A stretch of DNA of 56,958 nt from an uncultured Duncaniella sp. (GTDB taxonomy: Bacteria; Bacteroidota; Bacteroidia; Bacteroidales; Muribaculaceae): contig CAJUKP010000014.1 of NCBI GenBank assembly GCA_910587165.1, positions 1 to 56,958 on the forward strand, given 5' to 3'. The position numbers and the translations under genes were made by a program. Below the pieces are notes generated by a model. That model saw only the letters and a list, made by a program, of their open reading frames with translations, was not told where the DNA came from and searched no databases. Position 1 is the first letter of the stretch. Each line of letters opens with the position of its first letter. Of the stretch, positions 45,020 through 54,639 are shown in pieces.

Positions 45020-45624
45020 AATTCCGTCTCATCCTCCTTTCGTTGTTTCTCTTCAAGATTTCTCAATGTGGCGCGGTGATGTCTAAGCCAAAGGTATCCG
45101 AAAGCACCTCCCAGTATGATATAGAGGATAGGATTGGATATGTATGGCAGGCCTGTCCATATCAGGACAGCAACCGATACCGGAATCATGAATGTTTTCC
45201 ATCCGATTCCTGCCGATTTGGCTGATGATATGACAGGGGCTATGATAAGAGCCACCACTGCAGGACGGATACCCTTGAATATGGCCGAGAGAGTCTCATT
45301 GTTCTTTATGAGATCCGGTGTCAGGAAAATGGCGATCGCGAGAATTATCATGAACGAGGGGAGTATGGTCCCGAGTGCGGCCGCGACCGCACCTTTCATC
45401 CCTTTTAGTTTATCGCCTACCGCGACCGCTATATTTACCGCAAGGATACCCGGCAGGGACTGGGCTACCGCAAGAAGGTCAAGAAACTCCTCACGCTCGA
45501 TCCATCCGTTCTTATCTACGATTTCTTTCTCTATGATTGAAATCATGGCCCATCCACCACCGAATGTGAATGCTCCGATCTTGAAGAAGGATGTGAACAG
45601 TTTCAGACAAATATTCTCAGTCAT
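45016..45624 (-). CDS. Chromate transporter family protein, first half (CHR domain)
   Basis: The 202-aa partner is also a single CHR domain: FKIGAFTFGGGWAMISIIEKEIVDKNGWI and AVAQSLPGILAVNIAVAVGDKLKG. The C-terminus is charged (RNLEEKQRKEDETEL). It overlaps the TolC-like gene before it by 8 bases and the second CHR gene by 4. The metal/oxyanion efflux operon therefore appears to include it. Confidence 0.9.
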   Translation of the reverse strand: MTENICLKLFTSFFKIGAFTFGGGWAMISIIEKEIVDKNGWIEREEFLDLLAVAQSLPGILAVNIAVAVGDKLKGMKGAVAAALGTILPSFMIILAIAIFLTPDLIKNNETLSAIFKGIRPAVVALIIAPVISSAKSAGIGWKTFMIPVSVAVLIWTGLPYISNPILYIILGGAFGYLWLRHHRATLRNLEEKQRKEDETEL

Positions 45625-46795
45625 AGTACTTTATCCGGGCAATTGCGAGATTATACTCGTATAGCACGTCAAGATAGTCGCGGTGAGCCGCAATGAAATA
45701 ATTCAGTTCCTCAATGTAGGTGAGAAATGAGATCTGCCCGGCTTTCAAAGCTTTGCGTAAAAGCTCGTAATGGGATTTATCCTCCACAACCGGAGCATAT
45801 TCGTCAAGTACTTTGCGGAATGCATCAATCCGGTTATAATCTGCCATGAGCGAGGCCTTGCGCTGATGCAGTGCCATATCGGCATCCATGAGTGCGGCCT
45901 CGGCTTCAAGTCTGGCAGCTTTAGATGAGTGCTTCCGTCCCCATGAAGGGAGTGAGATGCCAATGGAGAATCCGTTGAAGTGCTCGTCACCCTCGGTCTC
46001 GTGTTCAAAGCCGATTGAGAACCCCGGGAAACCACTGAGACGTTCGACCTTGACCAGCGATCCCGCTGACTCGACCTGTGCCTTTGCAGCTGCATAGCGG
46101 GGATCCCGTTCCCTCATTTCAGATAATGCAGATGAGAGCCTGAGGAAATTCATATCGGGATATGAGCCCCCGAGTCTACTGAGGAGCGGATCGACGTCAA
46201 GGCCGGCATTAAAATCCTGAAGCTGTCCGACGATGCTTTCGTGTTCAGCCTCGAGATTGTGAAGCTCACGATGCACAGCGATACGTTCAAGCACGGTCTT
46301 GTTGTAATCGAGGCGTGTCTCGAGTCCTTCTTCGGCCGCACGCTTGTAATATATCACCATACTGTCTATGTTGTCGGCGATTTCCTTTTGCAGTGACAGC
46401 ACCTGTGAATTATGAATATAGTCGAGAAGAAGTGTGCGGGCATCGCGTCTGGCATCGAGAAGATTGGCCTCCCGGAGATACTGCATGGCGGTTGATGCGG
46501 TCCGGGCAGCCTCTTTCCGGGCTTTGTAGAGGCCTGGCCAGTCGAAGCCCTGGGATACTGATAATCCCCATTTATTTCCGAACTCTGCCTTTGTTCCCCA
46601 TACACGTGAGAATTCCACTTCAGGGCCGGATAGTGTGTTTTCTGCTTTTAGAGATTCAACAGAGGCTTCAGCTCTTGCCAATTCGGCCTTCAGACCAAGA
46701 TTGTTTGCCACAAGTTCATCGACAGCCTTGTCAAATTCCGAAGCTGAGATGGTCATAGAAGAGAGAGACAGGAACAAAAGAGCGAATCTATTCAT
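45617..46795 (-). CDS. TolC-family outer-membrane efflux protein (CusC/CzcC-like)
   Basis: The 392-aa protein has a signal peptide (MNRFALLFLSLSSMTISA) and two outer-membrane efflux repeats made of long helical hairpins. Recognisable parts are AEASVESLKAENTLSGPEV and the SIGISLPSW segment near the second strand pair. It would form the outer-membrane trimeric channel for the RND pump encoded just upstream, whose stop overlaps its start by 4 bases. No lipobox is seen. The length is rather short for CusC, as usual for CzcC-like members. Confidence 0.87.
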   Translation of the reverse strand: MNRFALLFLSLSSMTISASEFDKAVDELVANNLGLKAELARAEASVESLKAENTLSGPEVEFSRVWGTKAEFGNKWGLSVSQGFDWPGLYKARKEAARTASTAMQYLREANLLDARRDARTLLLDYIHNSQVLSLQKEIADNIDSMVIYYKRAAEEGLETRLDYNKTVLERIAVHRELHNLEAEHESIVGQLQDFNAGLDVDPLLSRLGGSYPDMNFLRLSSALSEMRERDPRYAAAKAQVESAGSLVKVERLSGFPGFSIGFEHETEGDEHFNGFSIGISLPSWGRKHSSKAARLEAEAALMDADMALHQRKASLMADYNRIDAFRKVLDEYAPVVEDKSHYELLRKALKAGQISFLTYIEELNYFIAAHRDYLDVLYEYNLAIARIKYYD

Positions 46796-49700
46796 TTCTT
46801 GTTTTTGTTAGTCAGATAATAAATGATGGGAACGATGAAAATATTCAGCAGTGTAGAGGATAAGAGTCCGCCGAGAATTACGATGGCAAGAGGAGACTGT
46901 ATCTCATTTCCGGGCAGATGGCCACCTACGGCAAGGGGGATGAGAGCGAGAGCGGAACTCAAGGCTGTCATTAGAATCGGATTCAGACGGTCGGAAGATC
47001 CGTGGATGATACGATCCATCAGCTCCTCTCCTCCGGCACGGAGTGTCTCATAACGGGACATGAGAAGCATACCGTTTCGGGTGGCTATACCCATAAGTGA
47101 TATGAAACCAATTATGGCCGGGATGTTAAGTTCTCCGGATGTGAGACGCAGAATGATCACTCCACCTATGAGGGCAAGGGGCATATTGAGAAGTATTATT
47201 CCTGCACGTGACGCACTGTGATACTGTCCGTAAAGCAGCAGGAAAATGACAATCAATGCGCCGATGGATACAAGGGCGAGTGTGCGCGAAGCGCTCTGCT
47301 CACTTTCGAACTGACCGCCGTATGACACATAATATCCTTCGGGAAGGTCTATCTCCGAATCTATTTTCCCGGCTATGTCGTCAACCGTGCCGCGGAGATC
47401 GCGGTCATCCACATTCGCCGAGATCACGATCCGGCGGCTGACATTCTCCCGGTTTATCGCATTCGGTCCGGAGGCAGAGACGATATCGGCCACGGAAGTA
47501 AGAGGTATCTTACCTTTTGGCGAGTCTATCATCATGGATGAGATTGCATCAAGGGAATTGCGGGCACTTGGTTCTAATTTCAAAGTGAGGTTGACAGGAT
47601 ATCCACCTTCGTATACTTGTGAAACTACTTCACCGGATAATGCCACAGATATAAAATCAGCAAATTCACCCATGGGAATTCCGTAATAGGCAAGCATATC
47701 ACGACGTGGACGGATATCAAGCTGCGGGCGTTCCATCTGCTGCTCGATATTGACGTCCACTACTCCCGGGACATCTGATATAGCCGATTTTATACGATTG
47801 CCGAGAGTGAACAGAGTGGAGAGATCATCACCGAACAGTTTGATTGCAATCTGGGCTTCAGTACCTGACAACATGGCATCAATTCTATGAGATATAGGTT
47901 GCCCGATCTCTATGTTGGCTCCGGGAATATGCGAGAGTCTATGGCGCAGATCGGCCACCATTTCTCTACGGCTTCTGCCGGAACCGGAAAGAGTATATGG
48001 TGCCTCAATCTCACTGACGTTTACACCAAGAGAGTGCTCGTCAAGTTCTGCTCGTCCGGTTTTTCTCGCCACGGTAGTGATTTCCGGAACAGACATTATT
48101 ATCTTTTCCGCTTCGCGTCCAATCTCATCGCTTCTCTCAAGTGAGATGCCGGGGAGTGTAGACACGTTTATGGTCAGGGAACCTTCATTGAATTGAGGCA
48201 GGAAACTTCGGCCGAGTGTGAAGAATAATCCGACCGAGATGAGGAAAAGCACGGACGTGGTTATCAGGACTGGTCGCGGACGGTTCATGACACGGCCGAG
48301 AATCCTGTCATACCCTACACGGAGTTTGCGGGATAGCCAAGGCTCACGGTCAATATGCGCGAGGGATTTCTTGCTGCCAAGAAGATATGAACACAGAACT
48401 GGAGTGACAGTCAGCGCCACAAGTGTAGAAGCAAGAAGAGATACGATAAACGATACCCCGAGCGGGCGGAGCATACGGCCTTCCATACCAGAGAGGAAAA
48501 AGAGTGGCACGAATGATGCCATTATGATAAGTGAAGAGTTGAAAATCGGCATTCTGACCTCACGGGAAGCATCGTAGACAATCTTAACAACACTCTCACC
48601 GGTAGCATGACGTTCACGCAGGCGCTTGTAGACGTTCTCGACATCCACAATGGCATCATCGACAAGCGATCCGATGGCGATCGCGATACCACCAAGGCTC
48701 ATAGTGTTGATGGTAAGCCCCATGAAATGCAGGGTGATAATGGTGACTATGATTGACAACGGGAGTGCTACAAGCGATATGACCGTAGTGCGCAGGTTCA
48801 TAAGGAAGAAGAAGAGCACAACGATGACGAATATAGCACCGACAAATAACGACTCCTGAAGGTTGGAGATGGAGTTATTGATAAAGTCTGCCTGACGGAA
48901 GATATCAGTGTGTATCTCTACTCCCGGAGGGAAAGTTTTTGATAATGTGGCAAGTTGCTGGTCAATTTTATCTGTAAGAGTGATAGTGCCTGCTCCCGGC
49001 TGTTTTGTCACTGTCAGAAGCACGGCAGGCTGAGCCTCAACGGATGCGACACCAAGCCGGGGCTCCTCTCCTCCGACGGCCACTTCCGCTATATCGGAGA
49101 GACGTACAAGACGGGCCCCGTCGCTTACAACGACGGAATTGGCGAGTGCTGCAGTGTCGGCTGTCATAATGTCACCTTTCACAATATACTCGTTACCATA
49201 GTCGTAAACCACACTGCCGGGGGCGTTGCGGTTCATACCGGCCACAGCCTCTCTTACCTCCGACAGACTGACTCCGTGGCGCTGCATCTTTGCGGGACAT
49301 AGACGTATCTGGAACTCCTTTGCGTCGCCACCGATTACAGATACCTGAGACACACCTGCAATGGAAAGCAGGCGCGGACGGATCTGGCGGTCAGCTATGG
49401 TGCGGAGATCTGTCAATGTTGTGGTTGAATCGGATGTAAGTCCTATTATCAGCATCTCTCCGAGGATGGATGATTGACTGCCAAGGGTCGGACTGCCAAC
49501 ACCCGGAGGAAGATCACCATTGATCTCAGAGAGTTTCTCTGATACGATCTGACGTGCGCGGTAGACATCCGTATCCCAATCAAATTCCACCCATACTACC
49601 GAGAAGCCGGTTGTGGATGATGAACGGACTCTTCTCACTCCTGCCGAGCCGTTGACTGCAGTCTCAACCGGATAAGTCACAGTTTTTTCAATCTCTTCGG

Positions 49701-49872
49701 GAGCCATTCCCGGAGCTTCGGTCATAACGACAACAGTGGGGGCATTGAGATCCGGGAATATATCGACCTCCGTGCGCATCATGACAGCCACTCCGATACA
49801 TAGGAGGACTCCGGATAACACTAATACCGCCAGACGATTGTCAAGCGAAGCCTTTATGATTCTGTTGAGCAT
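46792..49872 (-). CDS. Heavy-metal efflux RND transporter (CusA/CzcA family)
   Basis: This 1026-aa inner-membrane proton-driven pump has 12 helices and two large periplasmic loops. Family segments: ASLDNRLAVLVLSGVLL at the start, PDLNAPTVVVMTEAPGMAPEEIE, the EKTVTYPVETAVNG region, and the helix-4 proton-relay motif GSLVDDAIVDVEN. In that position CzcA and CusA differ, and this sequence matches neither clearly, so mono- versus divalent metal specificity is open. It is the central gene of the adaptor-RND-TolC operon. Confidence 0.92.
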   Translation of the reverse strand: MLNRIIKASLDNRLAVLVLSGVLLCIGVAVMMRTEVDIFPDLNAPTVVVMTEAPGMAPEEIEKTVTYPVETAVNGSAGVRRVRSSSTTGFSVVWVEFDWDTDVYRARQIVSEKLSEINGDLPPGVGSPTLGSQSSILGEMLIIGLTSDSTTTLTDLRTIADRQIRPRLLSIAGVSQVSVIGGDAKEFQIRLCPAKMQRHGVSLSEVREAVAGMNRNAPGSVVYDYGNEYIVKGDIMTADTAALANSVVVSDGARLVRLSDIAEVAVGGEEPRLGVASVEAQPAVLLTVTKQPGAGTITLTDKIDQQLATLSKTFPPGVEIHTDIFRQADFINNSISNLQESLFVGAIFVIVVLFFFLMNLRTTVISLVALPLSIIVTIITLHFMGLTINTMSLGGIAIAIGSLVDDAIVDVENVYKRLRERHATGESVVKIVYDASREVRMPIFNSSLIIMASFVPLFFLSGMEGRMLRPLGVSFIVSLLASTLVALTVTPVLCSYLLGSKKSLAHIDREPWLSRKLRVGYDRILGRVMNRPRPVLITTSVLFLISVGLFFTLGRSFLPQFNEGSLTINVSTLPGISLERSDEIGREAEKIIMSVPEITTVARKTGRAELDEHSLGVNVSEIEAPYTLSGSGRSRREMVADLRHRLSHIPGANIEIGQPISHRIDAMLSGTEAQIAIKLFGDDLSTLFTLGNRIKSAISDVPGVVDVNIEQQMERPQLDIRPRRDMLAYYGIPMGEFADFISVALSGEVVSQVYEGGYPVNLTLKLEPSARNSLDAISSMMIDSPKGKIPLTSVADIVSASGPNAINRENVSRRIVISANVDDRDLRGTVDDIAGKIDSEIDLPEGYYVSYGGQFESEQSASRTLALVSIGALIVIFLLLYGQYHSASRAGIILLNMPLALIGGVIILRLTSGELNIPAIIGFISLMGIATRNGMLLMSRYETLRAGGEELMDRIIHGSSDRLNPILMTALSSALALIPLAVGGHLPGNEIQSPLAIVILGGLLSSTLLNIFIVPIIYYLTNKNKK

Positions 49873-49883
49873 TGCCGGATATA

Positions 49884-51050
49884 TTAGTGGTTATGGGAAT
49901 GACCTTCCGGGACTACTGTGGATTGTTCGGCAAGACGCACAAAAGACAATCCGGCAGTCACGACCGAATCACCTTCTGATATACCTTTGATAATTTCTGT
50001 CCGTTTCCCATCAGACCGACCTATAGTCACGGGGCGCTTTTCATAGTCCTCGCCATCAAGCTTCACGTATACGAAATTTTCGCCGAGTTGTTCTATGAGA
50101 GACGATACGGGTACAGATAAAACCCCACTACGCTCGGCTCCCTTGAGGTAAACCTCCGCGGCGCTTCCGGCCACGACCGGAGCCGCGGATGAGAGTGTGA
50201 AATATACGGGTATATAGCCCGGGGTTTCAGCTGAATTTGAGGCGACGGAAAGGAGTTTGCCGTTGTAGTCTGACACATCAACCGGTGTTTCCGATGTTCC
50301 ATGAGGGGTGATGACAGCTCCTGATATGAACGGCAGGAATGAACTGTTTCTTACAGGCAGGAGCGCACGAAGAGTGACAGTGCCTGTCCCTGATATGAGA
50401 GCGACGGGAGCCCCTGATTCAAGATATTGTCCGTCATTAGCCACTATATCGGTGATCACACCGGAGCGTGGTGCTGTCACGGAACCATGTGCGGCTGATG
50501 GGCTATATGCTGCCAAAGCGGAATTGTAGGCGGCCAGAGCATCATTATATTCTTTTCTTGTCACAAGCCCGTCATCAAGAAGAGGTTTCAGACGGTCAAG
50601 CTCACGTTTGGCATTGTCTATCGCCACTTTTGCAGCGGCATTTGGATCACCACCGGTAATCCCCTTCGCAGAAATACGACCGATTGTCTGCCCTGCTTTC
50701 ACAGTGGCACCGCGTGTGATTCCGGGAGATAGTGAGAATACACCGGAAGTGGGAGCCGAGGCTGTGGCTGCATCTGAGGATGAAGGGAGTATCTCTCCGG
50801 ATACCCTTATGGCATCACGGAAAGAAGTGGGAACGATCTGTTCGACTTCGACACCGAAGCGCGTCGCATCATCCGGAGACAGATGCACTATCCCCGGTTT
50901 ATGGTGACTATGTTCATCTTCTGCCCCCTCCTTTTCCACATGATCTCCATGAGTCTCATGGTTATGGCATGAAGTGGTTGCAGTTGAAAGTATTGCGGCA
51001 AATGCCAGCATGGTGAAATGGCCGAATTTCATCTTCAAGTGTTTTGACAT
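49884..51050 (-). CDS. Periplasmic adaptor of the metal efflux pump (CusB/CzcB type), His-rich lipoprotein
   Basis: The 388-aa membrane-fusion protein has a lipoprotein signal peptide ending in TTSC, followed by a His/Glu-rich stretch (HNHETHGDHVEKEGAEDEHSHHK) and ending in EGHSHNH. Such histidine clusters commonly bind Zn, Ni, Co or Cu and suggest a metal substrate. The middle shows a barrel-sandwich (VKAGQTIGRISAKG), a helical hairpin (AKRELDRLKPLLDDGLVTRKEY) and beta-barrel domains. It is the first gene of the operon, with a full-consensus promoter just upstream, and precedes the RND gene by 11 bases. Confidence 0.9.
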   Translation of the reverse strand: MSKHLKMKFGHFTMLAFAAILSTATTSCHNHETHGDHVEKEGAEDEHSHHKPGIVHLSPDDATRFGVEVEQIVPTSFRDAIRVSGEILPSSSDAATASAPTSGVFSLSPGITRGATVKAGQTIGRISAKGITGGDPNAAAKVAIDNAKRELDRLKPLLDDGLVTRKEYNDALAAYNSALAAYSPSAAHGSVTAPRSGVITDIVANDGQYLESGAPVALISGTGTVTLRALLPVRNSSFLPFISGAVITPHGTSETPVDVSDYNGKLLSVASNSAETPGYIPVYFTLSSAAPVVAGSAAEVYLKGAERSGVLSVPVSSLIEQLGENFVYVKLDGEDYEKRPVTIGRSDGKRTEIIKGISEGDSVVTAGLSFVRLAEQSTVVPEGHSHNH

Positions 51051-51066
51051 ATTCCTAAAACTTCTA

Positions 51067-51098
51067 CAAAGTTACTCATCTTTTTCTGATTAGGCAAA
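51067..51098 (-). promoter_or_regulatory. Promoter of the metal efflux operon
   Basis: On the minus strand TTTG (51095-51098), a 20-base spacer and TAACTTTG (51067-51074) form a perfect Bacteroidota promoter. The start should lie about 10 bases before the adaptor ATG. I saw no clear metal-regulator operator. Confidence 0.82.
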
Positions 51099-51181
51099 TT
51101 TCAGGGGATTGAGTAAAGAGGGGATGTCAAGATCCTGCTTTGCAAAGAAAACAGCAGATAGGAGTAAAATGTTGTGTTGAT

Positions 51182-53281
51182 TTAAGGTAGAGGTGACAAT
51201 CCCTCCCACTTAACATCCCATGAATCCGGAAAGCCAGGGTTTTTAATGTCGGATCCATCGAATCCGGCACACATCATGGCTATGGCGGTGAGCAGTCCTC
51301 CGTTGCCCGGCAGATAACATCGTAAACGCTTGTCCTGCCAGTTGTGTCCGTTAGGTAGATATGTATTCTTGGCGCAGTCCTTTAACAATGCCTCGACAGC
51401 TGTTTCCGGATCTCCGCATCTGACAGCGCACATCGCTGTCATAGGATAGTCCCAACCCCATGTCTTTCCCCAATTCCAGTTTGCCATAACCCATGCGAGT
51501 GTTTTCTTCATTTTATTGATGTCAATCATACCATGATCTGGTAACACTCCAAAAGCACCGAGCATGGCCGGATGATCGGATATCAGTGGAAGGGTAGAAA
51601 ATGTCGCCGGGGCTGACTCGGCAGCAAGATAAAGTCCGGACGGGTCAGAGGCGGGTTCCGGCAATCTGTCGGCAATGTCATCCCACTCTGTTACCCTTTC
51701 CAATCCTCTGAGCTCACGTAGCCGGTTGGCCTCCTTCAGGCCGAATTTCCAATATGATAATTCGAAGGGGGAATTATATGTCGTCTCAGCTTTCAGAGTC
51801 TCTTGTGCCGGGATATATCCTTTAAGCAGATAGCCCTCCCCTTCCCTGCTCGCAAAGTCTGCCATGAATGTCGCCGTCTCGTCAAGCATAGGCCCGAACC
51901 GGTCAATGAGTTCATGGTCGCAACCGGCTCGTTGCATGAGTGAGATGAGATATATGATGTGAGGTTGTTGCCATATCAGAAAACTGCCGACTTTCGAGGG
52001 TGATTCCTCACCCGAGGGATCAGTCATTTTCATCCATCGGCAACCTTTGAATCCTTGTCGTGCAGCAATCTCTCTTGCCTTGGGCAGTACGGTTTCGTAC
52101 CATGCGAGCGTTCGGCCAAGCATTTCAGAATGCCCGTAAAGAGGAAGCCAGGATTGATGCCACCATATCATCTCAAGATGATGTTTGCCAAACCAGGAGT
52201 TATACGTCAGTCCGGTCTCCTGTGGAGGGATGTCTCCTGCACACTGGATGGCGAGGAGATATTGGCTGAGAACCACTCTTCGCTCGAGTTCCCGGGCTCT
52301 TGGATCGGTGCAATCCGAGAAGTCGACCATCCCTGTCGTGTTCCAGAATCTATTCCAGTGATTTCTTGATGCGTCTGAGACTTGGCGGAATGACTGGTTC
52401 TTTTCTGCAGGTGGCACGGCGGAGAAACGGGCCGAGAACGACAGAGTGTCTCCATCTGCTGAAAGTGACAGCCGATTGTTGCCGTCAAATCGTAGTTTTG
52501 CCTGATTTTCCCATGACAGGGAGACATAATATTGTGTGTTGTCAATCTGCCGTTTTAAAAGGGCTGAATTGGCGGATTTTTCAACTATCACGGTGGAATG
52601 GTTGAGAGAGTCTCTCCAATCACAGGCGTCGTCAGCGTGTGCCCCTGTCGGATACGGAAACCGAAGAATGATTCCAGGATGAGAATCACCACCTGCTGTG
52701 GTGACGGTTGCGGAAATCATGTCGAGGCCTGGATGGCAAACTGTGGAAACATTGTAAACCGTCTGCCGGAGATTGAATCTTGAGTCTATTTGTCCGGAGA
52801 AAAGATCAAGTGTCTGCCGGCATTCGGTGAGGGATTCGGGATCGGTACCTTCGGGCAAAGCCAAACCAATACATCCGAGATGGAGACGGTGAGGGTTTAC
52901 GCGGTACCATGTGGCCGCATCTTTTTGTCTGCCGGCTTCTTTGAATTCGGCAGCGTATAGCTCGGTGTGACCGTGACCGAAATCATATTCACGGTAACTC
53001 TCCTCTATCTTTAAACTATCAGGATTGTCAAAACTATGCCAACCCCATTGGCTTTGTGTGCCGAGCGGTACGCCATTGCGATAGTATTCCGGAAAGGTTT
53101 GCAGTCCTGTGATATCTGTGGTAAATGCAAAGGCTCCGTTGCCAACACTGAGAGATGAGAGAGTGTCAAGGGTCGTGATTACGGGACTGTTTCTCGTGAG
53201 AAGCGCAATGCGGTCGATCTCTCCCATTATCCTAAAGGGATTCAGAACGCATAGTATCGCTATTAGCAGAAGTTTTTTCAT
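51182..53281 (-). CDS. Secreted six-hairpin (alpha/alpha)6 glycosidase, GH65/GH95-like clan
   Basis: The protein of about 699 aa has a signal peptide (MKKLLLIAILCVLNPFRIMG). The N-terminal region (about residues 20-290) is a beta-sandwich with SSLSVGNGAFAFTTDITGLQTF, as in GH65-like proteins. The (alpha/alpha)6 barrel follows, with ETGLTYNSWFGKHHLEMIWWHQ in the catalytic region and WVMANWNWGKTWGWDYPM late in the barrel. It lacks an obvious assigned family; GH65, GH95 or an uncatalogued relative are possible. It is probably periplasmic. The ATG at 53281 was chosen because the upstream frame begins at a TTG inside the promoter region. It is divergent from tilS. Confidence 0.72.
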   Translation of the reverse strand: MKKLLLIAILCVLNPFRIMGEIDRIALLTRNSPVITTLDTLSSLSVGNGAFAFTTDITGLQTFPEYYRNGVPLGTQSQWGWHSFDNPDSLKIEESYREYDFGHGHTELYAAEFKEAGRQKDAATWYRVNPHRLHLGCIGLALPEGTDPESLTECRQTLDLFSGQIDSRFNLRQTVYNVSTVCHPGLDMISATVTTAGGDSHPGIILRFPYPTGAHADDACDWRDSLNHSTVIVEKSANSALLKRQIDNTQYYVSLSWENQAKLRFDGNNRLSLSADGDTLSFSARFSAVPPAEKNQSFRQVSDASRNHWNRFWNTTGMVDFSDCTDPRARELERRVVLSQYLLAIQCAGDIPPQETGLTYNSWFGKHHLEMIWWHQSWLPLYGHSEMLGRTLAWYETVLPKAREIAARQGFKGCRWMKMTDPSGEESPSKVGSFLIWQQPHIIYLISLMQRAGCDHELIDRFGPMLDETATFMADFASREGEGYLLKGYIPAQETLKAETTYNSPFELSYWKFGLKEANRLRELRGLERVTEWDDIADRLPEPASDPSGLYLAAESAPATFSTLPLISDHPAMLGAFGVLPDHGMIDINKMKKTLAWVMANWNWGKTWGWDYPMTAMCAVRCGDPETAVEALLKDCAKNTYLPNGHNWQDKRLRCYLPGNGGLLTAIAMMCAGFDGSDIKNPGFPDSWDVKWEGLSPLP

Positions 53282-53317
53282 GATTTTCTGATGTTGCTGG
53301 CTGCAAAGTTGCAAAAA

Positions 53318-53349
53318 CTTGCGGATTTATGCAAGATGTTGTAATTTTG
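53318..53349 (+). promoter_or_regulatory. Promoter of tilS
   Basis: CTTG (53318-53321), a 20-base spacer and TAATTTTG (53342-53349) form a near-consensus promoter. The -7 box ends only 4 bases before the ATG, so the transcript is predicted to be leaderless. On the other strand CAACTTTG (53304-53311) is a weaker -7 candidate for the glycosidase gene. Confidence 0.7.
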
Positions 53350-53353
53350 AGCC

Positions 53354-54637
53354 ATGTTTTCCACTGATGTAAAGCAATATATTGAGTCAAACTGCCTTAT
53401 AGGTGTTGATGACAAGGTGATAGTGGGTCTGAGCGGAGGGGCTGATTCCGTTGCCCTTCTTGCTGTGTTGGCCGAACTAAGAATTCCCTTGGTGGCTGCC
53501 CATTGTAATTTCCATCTCAGAGGAGATGAAAGCAATCGTGATGAACGTTTCTGCCGGGATTTATGCCGTAGGCTTGGATTGGAGCTTCTGACGGTTGATT
53601 TCGATGTTGCCTCGCAGATGGACCAGACCGGTGAGTCTGTCGAGATGGCCTGCAGGACACTCCGTTATGAATGGTGGCGTTCTCTTGTCAAGTCAGGAGC
53701 AGGTTCTCTGATTGCTGTCGGACATCATCGGGAGGATAATATCGAGACATTCTTTATAAATCTCTTCAGGGGATGTGGGCTTGCGGGTTTGAAAGGAATG
53801 CTTCCTAAGAATGGCCGGATCATAAGGCCACTCCTGTTCACTACACGTGGAATGATAGAGGATTACCTTATGGAAAAAGGATTAGGGTTTGTCACTGACA
53901 GCACCAATCTCGAGGATGAATACCGGCGTAACAAAATCAGACTGAATATAATGCCGGTGATTGAGCGGGAATTTCCGGGGGCTTCCGAGGCGATATGTAG
54001 GACCATGGAGAATCTGAGACGCAATCATACGGTATATACCGACCATATCAGCTGTCTGCAGCGGCAATTTACAGATGACGGCGGACGTATTGATGTGAAG
54101 GGAATCATAGAATCGACGTCGGATCCGGCCACATCTCTATATGAACTTATTTCACCGTCAGGATTGAAGTACACTGTTGCGATGGATATAATAAAATCTG
54201 TGACTGACGGCATTGACAAAGGAGGACGGCATTTCGGAACATATATGTTGGATCGGGGGACTCTGTATACAAAAGCACCGGAGGCGGACAACAGGGTGCT
54301 TGAGATTGAATACATGACGGCCCGGGATTTTGAAGAGATCCTAAAGTCCGGTAAGCCGGGGAATGATGTGCTTTATCTTGATGCGGATGCTGTGCAAGGA
54401 AAGCATTTATCGGTGAGAGAATGGCGTAACGGTGACAGACTGGCACCCTTCGGCATGAAGGGTACCCGTCTTGTCAGCGATATTTTAAGTGACGCCAAAG
54501 TTCCGCTCGATGAGAAGAAGAATGTGAAGATCGTCGAGTGTGATGGGACGATTCTTTGGGTGGTCGGTTTCAGAACCTCCAGACATTTCCCAATCACAGC
54601 AGCGACACAAAGAGTAGCTGCTGTGAGTTTCCGGTGA
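53354..54637 (+). CDS. tilS: tRNA(Ile)-lysidine synthetase
   Basis: The 427-aa ATP-dependent enzyme converts C34 of tRNA-Ile(CAU) to lysidine and is essential in most bacteria. The N-terminal ATP-pyrophosphatase domain has the P-loop GLSGGADSVALL and HCNFHLRGDESNRDE. GHHREDNIETFFINLFRGCGLAGLKGM is the TilS signature. The C-terminal domain includes WRNGDRLAPFGMKGTRLVSDIL. The gene converges with lepA, their stops being 2 bases apart. Confidence 0.96.
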   Translation: MFSTDVKQYIESNCLIGVDDKVIVGLSGGADSVALLAVLAELRIPLVAAHCNFHLRGDESNRDERFCRDLCRRLGLELLTVDFDVASQMDQTGESVEMACRTLRYEWWRSLVKSGAGSLIAVGHHREDNIETFFINLFRGCGLAGLKGMLPKNGRIIRPLLFTTRGMIEDYLMEKGLGFVTDSTNLEDEYRRNKIRLNIMPVIEREFPGASEAICRTMENLRRNHTVYTDHISCLQRQFTDDGGRIDVKGIIESTSDPATSLYELISPSGLKYTVAMDIIKSVTDGIDKGGRHFGTYMLDRGTLYTKAPEADNRVLEIEYMTARDFEEILKSGKPGNDVLYLDADAVQGKHLSVREWRNGDRLAPFGMKGTRLVSDILSDAKVPLDEKKNVKIVECDGTILWVVGFRTSRHFPITAATQRVAAVSFR

Positions 54638-54639
54638 TC

